Shown piece by piece: positions 25,546-35,361 of a DNA stretch of 64,000 nucleotides (positions within the stretch are counted from its first letter, which is position 1; every line of letters starts with the position of its first letter). Under the pieces are notes generated by a model, which saw only the letters and a list, made by a program, of their open reading frames with translations, was not told the DNA's origin and did not search any database. Position numbers and translations under genes: made by a program. The stretch is taken from contig CAMWVS010000004.1 of assembly GCA_947177775.1 (NCBI GenBank), forward strand, positions 1-64,000. Direction: 5' to 3'. This DNA comes from an uncultured Prevotella sp. GTDB taxonomy: Bacteria > Bacteroidota > Bacteroidia > Bacteroidales > Bacteroidaceae.

Positions 25546-25989
25546 CTAAATCTGCCACCATTTCTTTTTCGGCCTGTCGGCAGGGGCGCAATATGCGGTT
25601 CCGGAAGAGCCGGCTTCAGCTTCTGCCAGCAGGTTGTGCCACGTGCGCTTCTTCGTTATCATCTCATAGATGACGCCCCATTCGGGCAGTCCCCCGACGT
25701 TTCTGTCATCGATGAAGAGATCGACTTTAAGCTTCCTGCTGTAATTCTGATTGCCTTCCCGGGTTTCTTCGGGATAGTCGCGGTTGACGGCGTAGAACTC
25801 CACACCGCGCTCGCGGCACCATTCCACGGCTTCGTCAAGCAGCTTGCCTTCGCGTACGCTCCACAGAATTAGTCTGTGGCGGTCACGTATGAGTGCCTTC
25901 AGCGTTTCTATGGCGAAAGGTCTTTCCTCGCCAATCTCCGGATAGCAGTGGGTGACGATTGTGCCGTCAAAGTCTACAGCGATTGTCAT
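25546..25989 (-). CDS. Small HAD-like phosphatase
   Basis: A 147-residue protein of the haloacid dehalogenase fold without a large cap domain. Motif I is AVDFDGTIV (both Asp present), motif II is around LILWSVREG, a Lys occurs in SRKLKVD and motif IV is LFIDDRNVGG. The small cap-less form fits a phosphatase acting on a nucleotide, sugar phosphate or protein-bound phosphate; the substrate is unknown. It overlaps the tyrosine-kinase gene by 4 bp (ATGA), so it may serve the polysaccharide export system, possibly by removing phosphates, but this is inference. Confidence 0.82.
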   Translation of the reverse strand: MTIAVDFDGTIVTHCYPEIGEERPFAIETLKALIRDRHRLILWSVREGKLLDEAVEWCRERGVEFYAVNRDYPEETREGNQNYSRKLKVDLFIDDRNVGGLPEWGVIYEMITKKRTWHNLLAEAEAGSSGTAYCAPADRPKKKWWQI

Positions 25990-28472
25990 AGCTTGATGGA
26001 TTTATCGTCCTTGTTGCCATAGTGGCTGTTGACATAAGTGCCGTATGTATATCCGCCGTAATGGTTCTTATACGTATATCGTCCGTATGATCCATATCCG
26101 TAATAGTAGCTGTGCTTTTTCTTGGACATGTCAATACCGTTAAGAACGTAGCACATGTTGGGCAACTTGTTCTCCGCATAGAGTCTGTTGAACAGTTCGA
26201 AGCTTGACTTCGGCGTGTAGTCGGCGCGGCAGACGATTACGGTTACGTCTGTCAGCTTGCCGATTTGCAGAGAGTCGCTGACCAATCCGACCGGTGCTGT
26301 ATCCATAATGATATAGTCGTATTCCTTCTTGAGCATTTCGATGATGTCGCCCAGATGTTCGCGTGCAAGCAGCTCGGTGGGGTTCGGCGGTATGGGACCT
26401 GCGGCCATCACGTCAAGATTGGCGCTGATGCCTGACGGACAAATCTGTTTTCTGATTTCTTCCATAGACAGCTTGTCTTTCACGAGCAGGTTGGTGACGC
26501 CCACCTGAGAGCTTGGCAGATTGAAAATCTTGGCCAGACGCGGCTTGCGTATATCCAGACCCATGATGATAACCTTCTTTCCAAGAGTGGCGAAGCTGAC
26601 CGCAAGGTTGACGGCATTGAAGGTTTTTCCTTCTCCGGAGGTCGATGATGTGAACATGACAACCTTCTGATCGCCGTCAAGCATGAACTGGATGTTGGTT
26701 CGCATTGACCTGAATATTTCGTCAATCTGGTTATTCTGATTCTCGCGGACAACAATACCGTTGCCGTCTCCCTCGCTTGACAGGGCGACATCTGCGATAA
26801 TCGGCAGTTTTGTCAGCTTGTTCACGTCGTCATGTCCCTCGATGCGGAAGCGCATCAGCTGTAGCAGATAGATGACCATCAGCGGCAGACCGAAGCCGAT
26901 GATTAACGCAACGAGCATGATCATGTTGCCTTTCGGGCTTACCTTTCCGCCGGAAAGCGGAATGTCGATGAGCTTGCCCTTGTCGGCTGTGGCTGACAGT
27001 GAGATTGAGTTTTCCTCGCGTTTCTGGAGCAACATCAGGTAAAGTCCCGACTTGATTTCCTGCTGACGGCCAATCTGGGTGAGGATACGCTCCTGCTCCG
27101 GAGTGCTGGCCACTTTGTTGCTGTATACCGAATACTGTTTCTCTATGCTCTGCAGCTGGATGTTGGCCTGCTGGCGTGCCTGTGAGAGGGCGGTGCGGAT
27201 ACTGTTTTCGAGGTCGTTGAGGGCCGACGTTATGGTCTGTACCTGCGGAGATATCTCGGAAACGGTGCGCAACATGCGGTTGCGGTCAAGCACCGACTGG
27301 TTGTATTTGTTGATGAGCGCCGTAGACGAAACGTCCGTCAGTCCGACGTTTGAGGGAATAATCTGATAGCGGTTTTCCGGATTGTCCACATATTCGCGGA
27401 GGAAGTCGAGCATCTGTATCTGAGAGCGGGCTTCCGAAAGCTTGGCCGAATACTGGCTTGTCTGTGCCAATGTTTCCGTAGCGTCGAGCTTGAGCTGGGT
27501 CAGATTGTTGCGCTTCTTATACTCTTCAAGCTCACTTTCGGTTGTTCCCAGTTCCGCGCTGATTTTCTCCAGACGTCCGTTGATGAACTCTTCCGTCTTG
27601 ACTGCAATCTCATTCTTGTCGGCATTTGCCTGACGGTTGTAGCAGATGGCGAGCTGCTTGAGGTAGTCCATAGCTCTGGTCAGATTGTGATCCCGCAAGG
27701 TTATGAGGGCTATGGAGGTCATCTTTGAGGTTGGTTCGACGCTCATGGATCCGACGTATGCACTTGCCATGGCCATAGGCGGATAGATGCGGACGTAGAT
27801 GTCCTTCTCCCATGGAGCTTTGCTTGTCTGATTTTTTGTGAATGTCAGCACTCCGGCCGGTGTCTTAAATGTGGCTGGCAGTGTCGTGAATGACGTTTCG
27901 AACGGAACTTCATTGCCGGTTTTTTCGTCATAAGTCTTACCGGTCACCTCGTATGTTCTTCCGTTTTTCGTTATTTTCATGTCAACCGGCAGCATGGTCT
28001 CGTCCATCCTGTCGAGACTTGCCGGGTCTATGTCCACGTTGATGGGCTGTGTCTTGTAAATGAGTTGTTTCTTGACAAGCCCTTTGAATTTGTATTCCAC
28101 ATAGAGACGAAGGTCCTTCACGGTCTCGCGGGCAAGAATACGGCTCTGGAGAATCTCCACTTCGTTCTCGATTCCGGCACTGTTGGAGATGAAACCAAGT
28201 TCCGACATGTTTGCCAGCATCTGATTGCCGGTGTTCCTGTGTGAACTGTTGTCGTCTTTGATAAGCATCTTGACGGATGCCTGATAGACGGGACTTTTGT
28301 AGCGCAGGTAAAGGAACGCTCCGCAAAGGAAAATGATGACCGATAGTACGAACCACTGCCAGTTGAGCAGAAACATGGTCAGAATGCTCTTGAAATCGAA
28401 CGACGATTCTTCCTTCTGGGTCTCGACGGCTTCGAAATTAGCCAAAGTGTCAATCTTGTTCTTTTCTTCCAT
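25986..28472 (-). CDS. Wzc-type polysaccharide copolymerase / tyrosine autokinase
   Basis: An 828-residue inner-membrane protein that controls export and chain length of capsular or exopolysaccharide. It has an N-terminal Wzz domain with a first span (NWQWFVLSVIIFLCGAFLYL, about 34-53), a large periplasmic coiled-coil region, a second span (GNMIMLVALIIGFGLPLMVI, about 520), and a cytoplasmic BY-kinase domain. That domain has Walker A TSSTSGEGKTFNAVN, Walker A' VIIMGLDIRKPR and Walker B YDYIIMDTAPVG. The tail is a dense Tyr cluster (KHSYYYGYGSYGRYTYKNHY), the autophosphorylation site. No Wza partner is in the window. Cotranscribed with rfbA (22 bp upstream) and the HAD gene (4-bp overlap). Confidence 0.93.
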   Translation of the reverse strand: MEEKNKIDTLANFEAVETQKEESSFDFKSILTMFLLNWQWFVLSVIIFLCGAFLYLRYKSPVYQASVKMLIKDDNSSHRNTGNQMLANMSELGFISNSAGIENEVEILQSRILARETVKDLRLYVEYKFKGLVKKQLIYKTQPINVDIDPASLDRMDETMLPVDMKITKNGRTYEVTGKTYDEKTGNEVPFETSFTTLPATFKTPAGVLTFTKNQTSKAPWEKDIYVRIYPPMAMASAYVGSMSVEPTSKMTSIALITLRDHNLTRAMDYLKQLAICYNRQANADKNEIAVKTEEFINGRLEKISAELGTTESELEEYKKRNNLTQLKLDATETLAQTSQYSAKLSEARSQIQMLDFLREYVDNPENRYQIIPSNVGLTDVSSTALINKYNQSVLDRNRMLRTVSEISPQVQTITSALNDLENSIRTALSQARQQANIQLQSIEKQYSVYSNKVASTPEQERILTQIGRQQEIKSGLYLMLLQKREENSISLSATADKGKLIDIPLSGGKVSPKGNMIMLVALIIGFGLPLMVIYLLQLMRFRIEGHDDVNKLTKLPIIADVALSSEGDGNGIVVRENQNNQIDEIFRSMRTNIQFMLDGDQKVVMFTSSTSGEGKTFNAVNLAVSFATLGKKVIIMGLDIRKPRLAKIFNLPSSQVGVTNLLVKDKLSMEEIRKQICPSGISANLDVMAAGPIPPNPTELLAREHLGDIIEMLKKEYDYIIMDTAPVGLVSDSLQIGKLTDVTVIVCRADYTPKSSFELFNRLYAENKLPNMCYVLNGIDMSKKKHSYYYGYGSYGRYTYKNHYGGYTYGTYVNSHYGNKDDKSIKL

Positions 28473-28494
28473 TAAAATATGATTGTTTATGTTC

Positions 28495-29361
28495 TTAAAT
28501 GCTCATGAGATATTTTCCGTAATCATTCTTCACCATGGGTTCAGCCAGACGGTGAAGTTCTTCGCGTGTAATCCAGCCTTTGCGATAGGCTATTTCCTCC
28601 AGACATGCGACTTTCAGTCCCTGTCTTTTTTCGATTACTTCAATGAAAGTGCTGGCTTCGCTCAGGCTATCGTGTGTGCCTGTGTCCAGCCATGCGAAAC
28701 CGCGTTGCAGCGTCTGCACCCTGAGCTGGCTTCGGCGGAGATACTCCTGATTGACGGACGTGATTTCCAGTTCGCCCCGTTCGCTTGGCTTTATGGAACG
28801 TGCAATCTCCACAACGCTGTTCGGATAGAAATAAAGCCCCACTACGGCATAGTTCGATTTGGGATGTCGGGGTTTCTCCTCGATGCTCAGACAGTTGCCT
28901 TCGGCGTCGAATTCGGCCACTCCATATCTCTCCGGGTCGTTGACATAATAGCCGAAGACCGTAGCCTTGTTTTCCGTTTCCACATTATCGACACTCTGAC
29001 GGAGCATTCCGGAAAATCCGCTGCCGTAGAAGATATTGTCACCGAGCACGAGGCAGACGTTGTCCTTGCCGATGAAATCGGCTCCGATGATGAAAGCCTG
29101 GGCCAGACCGTCAGGCGACGGTTGTTCCGCATAGCTGAAACTGACTCCCATCGCTTTACCGTCACCAAGCAGCCGACGGAATCCCGGAAGATCGTCGGGA
29201 GTGCTGATGATGAGTATATCCCGTATTCCGGCCAGCATGAGGACGGATATGGGATAGTATATCATTGGCTTGTCAAAGATGGGTATCAGCTGCTTGCTGA
29301 TGCCCTTTGTGATAGGGTACAGCCGCGTACCGCTGCCACCGGCCAGAACGATACCTTTCAT
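28495..29361 (-). CDS. rfbA: Glucose-1-phosphate thymidylyltransferase
   Basis: A 288-residue RmlA enzyme that makes dTDP-glucose from dTTP and glucose 1-phosphate, the first step to dTDP-rhamnose and other deoxysugars. The signature [16 protein letters not shown] is at residues 3-18, with [12 protein letters not shown], the GVAEFD strand, [13 protein letters not shown], and [14 protein letters not shown] near the C-terminus. Full length. The usual rfbB/C/D genes are not nearby. It leads an operon with the Wzc-type kinase and the HAD gene, behind a TACCTTTG element 32 bp upstream. Confidence 0.96.
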   Translation of the reverse strand: MKGIVLAGGSGTRLYPITKGISKQLIPIFDKPMIYYPISVLMLAGIRDILIISTPDDLPGFRRLLGDGKAMGVSFSYAEQPSPDGLAQAFIIGADFIGKDNVCLVLGDNIFYGSGFSGMLRQSVDNVETENKATVFGYYVNDPERYGVAEFDAEGNCLSIEEKPRHPKSNYAVVGLYFYPNSVVEIARSIKPSERGELEITSVNQEYLRRSQLRVQTLQRGFAWLDTGTHDSLSEASTFIEVIEKRQGLKVACLEEIAYRKGWITREELHRLAEPMVKNDYGKYLMSI

Positions 29362-29393
29362 TGAAATTGTATTTTAATATTAAAAAATCGTTG

Positions 29394-29401
29394 CAAAGGT
29401 A
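29394..29401 (-). promoter_or_regulatory. -7 promoter element for rfbA operon
   Basis: The minus strand reads TACCTTTG, 32 bp before the rfbA start; no good -33 box is visible. Confidence 0.6.
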
Positions 29402-29465
29402 AGAATTTATTTTATTAATACCATTATTTATAATGGATTTTAATTAGAATGTGCGGAATAATCCT

Positions 29466-29473
29466 TAACTTTG
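29466..29473 (+). promoter_or_regulatory. -7 promoter element for the 209-aa hypothetical gene
   Basis: TAACTTTG on the plus strand, divergent from the rfbA promoter and about 106 bp before the ATG at 29580. Confidence 0.6.
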
Positions 29474-29579
29474 CACCCGTAAATACCAATCCATGTCCGT
29501 CAGTGGCATGTTTCCGCCGGCCTGTCAGTGCCGCGGGAATTGGCGTGAGGCGGCATGAATGAATTTAAAAATCAGAATT

Positions 29580-30209
29580 ATGAGTATATTTTCAAAACTG
29601 TTCGGCAAGAAGGCCGAGGAAGAGTCGAAAACCGGTGGAATGGAAGACTTCATGACTCTCATACGCGTCTATTTTCAGGCTGCCATTGCGGCAGACCTCG
29701 GCATAACCAATCTGGCCATGCTGCCGGATCTGAGAGTGTTCAAGACAACATTGCGTGTTCCTACTGTAAACAACAAGCTGGGAGTGGGCGAGAAAGCCCG
29801 TTGCCGCAAGATGCTGAAGGAAATCTATTCCATGGACGATTCTTTTTTCAAGGAGATAGACCAAAGTCTGCGCCGTAACTGCCGCAAGATTCAGGATGTC
29901 CAGATTTATCTCGTCCAGTTCCAGAATTTCACTCAGGACCTCATGATGCTCATGGGCAATCTGATGAAGTTCAAGCTCCGGTTGCCGGGATTTTTCAAAA
30001 AAGCCATGTACACAATGACGGAGAAGACCGTCAACGACATCTTCACAAAGAACAACTACACCGATCCGGGCGTTATGAAGACCGTTGTGGCCATCCGCGA
30101 ATATGACAAGCGGCTCGGTTTCTCCCAGCGTTGGGTGACGGATTTTGTCTATAAAGTGGTCATGCTGGCCAAGAAAGAACCGCGTCCGAAAGACGAAGAG
30201 GCTAAATAA
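29580..30209 (+). CDS. Conserved hypothetical protein, 209 aa
   Basis: I do not recognise a family. The ATG at 29580 (MSIFSKLFGKK) is preferred over the in-frame ATG at 29559 because MSIFSKLFG is the type of start seen in short cytoplasmic or peripheral proteins, and the alternative adds only a basic heptapeptide. The protein is helical and basic, with no signal peptide. A Met/Phe-rich middle part (FTQDLMMLMGNLMKFKLRLPGFF) could be amphipathic and membrane-associated. The gene stands alone between a TAACTTTG promoter and a strong terminator. Confidence 0.75.
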   Translation: MSIFSKLFGKKAEEESKTGGMEDFMTLIRVYFQAAIAADLGITNLAMLPDLRVFKTTLRVPTVNNKLGVGEKARCRKMLKEIYSMDDSFFKEIDQSLRRNCRKIQDVQIYLVQFQNFTQDLMMLMGNLMKFKLRLPGFFKKAMYTMTEKTVNDIFTKNNYTDPGVMKTVVAIREYDKRLGFSQRWVTDFVYKVVMLAKKEPRPKDEEAK

Positions 30210-30250
30210 AATACGCCCGTCTTTTCCCGCATATTTCCATAATTAGAAAA

Positions 30251-30301
30251 ACAAAGGCTTCGGTCCGGACAAAACCACACAGTCCGGGCCGAAGCCTTTG
30301 T
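30251..30301 (+). terminator. Strong hairpin terminator
   Basis: A 20-bp stem, ACAAAGGCTTCGGTCCGGAC paired with GTCCGGGCCGAAGCCTTTGT with one mismatch, 11-nt loop, 41 bp past the hypothetical gene. It marks the start of a stretch without genes (30302-31193) that contains the cobalamin riboswitch; 30302-30590 shows nothing else clear. Confidence 0.8.
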
Positions 30302-30603
30302 CTATGAAAGACTCTCTTGCCCGTTGTCCCGTTTTGACACGCCATCTGCATTTTTGACGCACACTCATGAGGCTCCACCTGTAGGGATATGCCCCGGAGG
30401 CATCCGCTCCATCATATGCCGTCAACCGACATTCTGACATTCCGGATGTGCCGGAGAACATCCCTGCACGAAGCTGAATTTCAATCATGTGAATAGATGA
30501 GTAGCCACCAGTTCCTTTCGTCAGAACATAAAAAACGTTAAACGCAATCATTATTCTTCCGCTGATAATCCGATGTTTGTCTTTTTGTGTTAATTTTGCA
30601 TCT

Positions 30604-30800
30604 GTTAAGGTTCGCATAACAGCGATTAAAAGGGAATGGTGGTGGAAATCCCCAACTGTCCCGCAGCAGTGAGTTCCTTTTAAAGGCTCTGATAGCAAAT
30701 CCACTGTTTTCACAGGAAGTGAAAATGGGAAGGAGTCAGAAGCCGGAACGAAGTCTGAAGACCTGCCTTGCTGATAAACAAAAGCTGAAATTCCTCGGAG
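30604..30800 (+). promoter_or_regulatory. Cobalamin (B12) riboswitch, orphan
   Basis: The conserved cobalamin aptamer segments are all present in order: AAAAGGGAATGGTGGTGGAA, AATCCCCAACTGTCCCGCAG, the long hairpin near CCACTGTTTTCACAGGAAGTG, AGCCGGAACGAAGTC, and the B12 box GAAGACCTGCCTTG. A TAATTTTG -7 element (30591-30598) sits just upstream. Cobalamin riboswitches in Bacteroidota normally precede TonB-dependent B12 receptors or B12-dependent or B12-replacing enzymes. Here the next gene, murF, is nearly 400 bp away with its own promoter, and no transport or cobalamin gene follows. Ends are approximate. Confidence 0.85.
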
Positions 30801-30990
30801 TAAGGAAGCCTGAAGCGCTCATAAATTTACGATTAACGAACAGAAGTCCGCGTGTGCGGACAGAACTGGCGCTGGCTTCGTCTTAGGGAATGTTACGGTT
30901 TGTCACTGACATTTTCTGAACCGTACGTGTATTATTATATAAGTTTGTTTACTGGCAAGTCCCGGCCGTGAGGTCGGGACTTGTCTCTTA
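30801..30990 (+). ncRNA. Structured RNA tail of the orphan cobalamin riboswitch, ending in a hairpin
   Basis: Three further stems follow the aptamer: GTCCGC/GCGGAC (30846-30861, GTGT loop), TACGGTT/AACCGTA (30894-30925) and CAAGTCCCG/CGGGACTTG (30956-30983) followed by TCTCTTATAT. The last is terminator-like although its U tract is weak. No ORF of any quality lies between the aptamer and this hairpin, so the whole 30604-30990 segment may be a free-standing ligand-responsive RNA. The stretch 30991-31136 has nothing clear. Confidence 0.5.
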
Positions 30991-31136
30991 TATCCCTTGC
31001 TTTTTCCGTAAACAATCTGTTGTCTGCTTTGTTTTCAAAAGTCCTGCTGCCCGTTCTCTGCGGATAGAGATGACATTTCTCCTGTATTTGAAAGCGATTG
31101 GTGGTATAAAAGTGAGCGTGTTCGGAAATTTTGATG

Positions 31137-31144
31137 TACTTTTG
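31137..31144 (+). promoter_or_regulatory. -7 promoter element for murF
   Basis: TACTTTTG matches TAnnTTTG, about 50 bp before the murF start and downstream of the riboswitch's terminal hairpin, so murF need not be under cobalamin control. Confidence 0.6.
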
Positions 31145-31193
31145 CAGGACTTATAAAAGAACAGGAAATATACCGTAAAATCAATCTGAAGTT

Positions 31194-32492
31194 ATGGAAA
31201 TATCAGAATTGTATAGCATTTATGCCGCCAATCCCGTGCTGACGACTGACAGCCGCGACTGTCCCGAGGGTTCTGTCTTCTTAGCTCTGAAGGGAGCGTC
31301 GTTCAATGGCAACCGTTTTGCCGCCGCGGCGTTGGAGAAAGGTTGCGCATGGGCGGTAGTGGACGAACCGGAGTTTGCCACAGATCCGCGCTGTATCCTC
31401 GTTGACAACTGTCTGAAAACGTTTCAGCAGCTGGCCCGCCATCATCGTCGCCGGTTCTCTATTCCCGTAATCGGTATCACCGGAACTAATGGAAAGACAA
31501 CCACCAAGGAGCTTGTCTCGGCCGTGTTGGCCCGCCGCTATCGTGTTCTTTATACCGAAGGCAATTTCAACAACGATATCGGTGTGCCCAAGACGCTCCT
31601 GCGTATCACTCCCGACCACGAGATAGCTGTAGTGGAGATGGGGGCGAGCCATCCCGGAGACATCCGCACGCTGGTTGAAGTGGTAGAGCCCACATGCGGA
31701 CTGATCACCAACGTCGGCCGTGCCCATCTTCAAGGTTTCGGCTCGTTGGAAGGCGTGATCCGCACAAAAGGTGAACTCTACGACTATCTGCGCGGGCGTG
31801 AGGATAGCGTCACGTTCATCAACACGGACAATTCCCATCTGATGTCCATTGCCGGCGGCCTGCCCCGCATGGTGACCTACGGCCGTGGAGAGTCGGCTTC
31901 CGTGAGGGGCGAGATTGTCGGTTGCGCTCCTTTTCTCCGTTTCCGCTGGCAGGCTGAGGCCGCAGGAACGGAATGGCACGAGGTCGCTACCCATCTCATC
32001 GGGGCTTACAATATGGACAACATGCTGGCGGCAATCACCGTAGGACTACATTTTGAGGTTGCTCCGGAAGACATTTGCCGTGCGCTGGAGGACTATGTTC
32101 CAGGCAACAACCGTTCGCAGCTCACCATTACCGAAAATAACCGTCTGATTGTAGATGCCTACAACGCCAATCCTACGAGTATGGCGGCCGCAATAGAGAA
32201 TTTCCGTGATATGACGGCCGACGGAAAGATGGCTATCCTCGGCGATATGGGTGAGCTTGGCGACGTCAGCGCCGAGGAACACCGGCGTGTGGTGCGGCTG
32301 CTCATGGATGCCGGCCTGAAGGACGTGTGGCTCGTCGGAAGTGAATTCGGACGGACGGAATGTCCGTTCCGCAAGTTTGCCGATGTCGATGAGGTGAAGA
32401 CAGTCTTGGCCGCTGAACGTCCCGAAGGCCGCTGTATACTCATCAAGGGAAGCCACAGCACGCGTCTCTGCGAACTTCCTGAATTGCTCTGA
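31194..32492 (+). CDS. murF: UDP-N-acetylmuramoyl-tripeptide--D-alanyl-D-alanine ligase
   Basis: A 432-residue Mur ligase that adds D-Ala-D-Ala to the UDP-MurNAc-tripeptide, the last cytoplasmic step of peptidoglycan precursor synthesis. It has the N-terminal MurF domain (TTDSRDCPEGSVFLALKG), the ATP loop VIGITGTNGKTTTKELV, the GNFNNDIGVPKTLL substrate segment, and the C-terminal YNANPTSMAAAIENF and ILGDMGELG blocks. Length is normal. Other mur/dcw genes are absent; in this lineage murF often stands apart. Confidence 0.96.
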   Translation: MEISELYSIYAANPVLTTDSRDCPEGSVFLALKGASFNGNRFAAAALEKGCAWAVVDEPEFATDPRCILVDNCLKTFQQLARHHRRRFSIPVIGITGTNGKTTTKELVSAVLARRYRVLYTEGNFNNDIGVPKTLLRITPDHEIAVVEMGASHPGDIRTLVEVVEPTCGLITNVGRAHLQGFGSLEGVIRTKGELYDYLRGREDSVTFINTDNSHLMSIAGGLPRMVTYGRGESASVRGEIVGCAPFLRFRWQAEAAGTEWHEVATHLIGAYNMDNMLAAITVGLHFEVAPEDICRALEDYVPGNNRSQLTITENNRLIVDAYNANPTSMAAAIENFRDMTADGKMAILGDMGELGDVSAEEHRRVVRLLMDAGLKDVWLVGSEFGRTECPFRKFADVDEVKTVLAAERPEGRCILIKGSHSTRLCELPELL

Positions 32493-32780
32493 CGGTCAGG
32501 CGGATATGCCGTATTTTTTTATCGGAGAAATCCGGTTCTCGCGTTTTCAGGCCCACAAAACGGTCTCCGGAAACGGCGGAAACCGGATCTCTCCGTTTTT
32601 AGGGTGGCTTCACGTCTTTTGAGGGTGACTCCAGATTGATGCCGTTCGTTTTCGTAAAGTGTTGATATTCCGTTATATACGCATCGGGTATTGGCCTCCG
32701 CCGCATCATTGCGTTCACTATGCCGAAGGCTCCGAAAAGGCTGTTTTTGTCTTTATTATTCTGAATTTCGGCTGTTCCAA

Positions 32781-33088
32781 TCTGGAGAGCCGGCCCGCTT
32801 GATTTTTCATTTTCAGTCATGTTTTTCGCCGGAAAAATCGCTGCCGTTTTGCCGTAAGGCCCTCCCGGGGTTGCAACGGGGCCATTGTTGTCGTGCAACG
32901 GTAGCCCCGTTGCAATGCAACAATGGCCCCGTTGCAACCTCGGGAGAGCCTTACGGCTTGGAAAATCTTGCGTTTTCAGGTCTTTGGAATTGCACACTTG
33001 TTGCTGTTTCGGGCTAATCCGGCTGACAATCAGCTGGTTGCGTTTGCACGCGTAGAATTCGCGAATTTGAAAATAAAAATCCCGTGGT
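32781..33088 (+). repeat. Dispersed palindromic repeat element, copy B
   Basis: The best-preserved copy. The TCTGGAGAGCCGGC block (32781-32794) precedes a 107-bp core at 32851-32957. The core folds almost end to end: GCCGTAAGGC/GCCTTACGGC, CTCCCG/CGGGAG, and a 20-bp inner stem beginning TTGCAACGGGGCCATTGTTG. TTGCACAC (32990), CTGACAATCAGCTGG and TGCACGCG (33046) follow. The element occupies the centre of the 774-bp gap between murF and ligA. ORFs called through it on both strands (32691-33017 and 32599-32997) share LQRGHCC-like peptides only because the DNA is palindromic, and are likely spurious. The rest of the gap shows nothing clear until the ligA promoter. Confidence 0.85.
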
Positions 33089-33230
33089 CCGAAATTCTCG
33101 AAATTTGAGACCTTTATGTCCGTGTTTTTCCGAATTTGGAAGAAGTGGCGGTGTTTTGCTCCGGGAATGGCGTTTTCCGGATGCTGCTCATAAAAAGTCC
33201 GGCCATTTTCGTATTCTCGCGCTTTTTGAC

Positions 33231-35282
<2,052 letters not shown>

Positions 35283-35310
35283 GGATTTCGGGTTGTGAGA
35301 ATTTCGGGAA

Positions 35311-35347
35311 GGTGTGTCAAAATGCAGATGAAGCACATTGACACACC
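35311..35347. terminator. GTGTGTCAA hairpin between ligA and ccs gene
   Basis: GGTGTGTCAA (35311-35320) pairs with TTGACACACC (35338-35347) around a loop containing AGATGAAGCA. It is shared by two convergent genes. A near-identical hairpin sits at 37697-37733 on the other side of the ccs gene. Confidence 0.75.
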
Positions 35348-35361
35348 CTCCTGGAAATATA

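Noticed and set aside
30968-31156. 62-aa ORF after the riboswitch
   Set aside because: It starts inside the terminal hairpin, overlaps the murF promoter and has no family features; not a credible riboswitch target.
31137-32492. murF as the target of the cobalamin riboswitch
   Set aside because: It lies nearly 400 bp downstream, behind a terminal hairpin and its own TAnnTTTG element, and has no link to B12.
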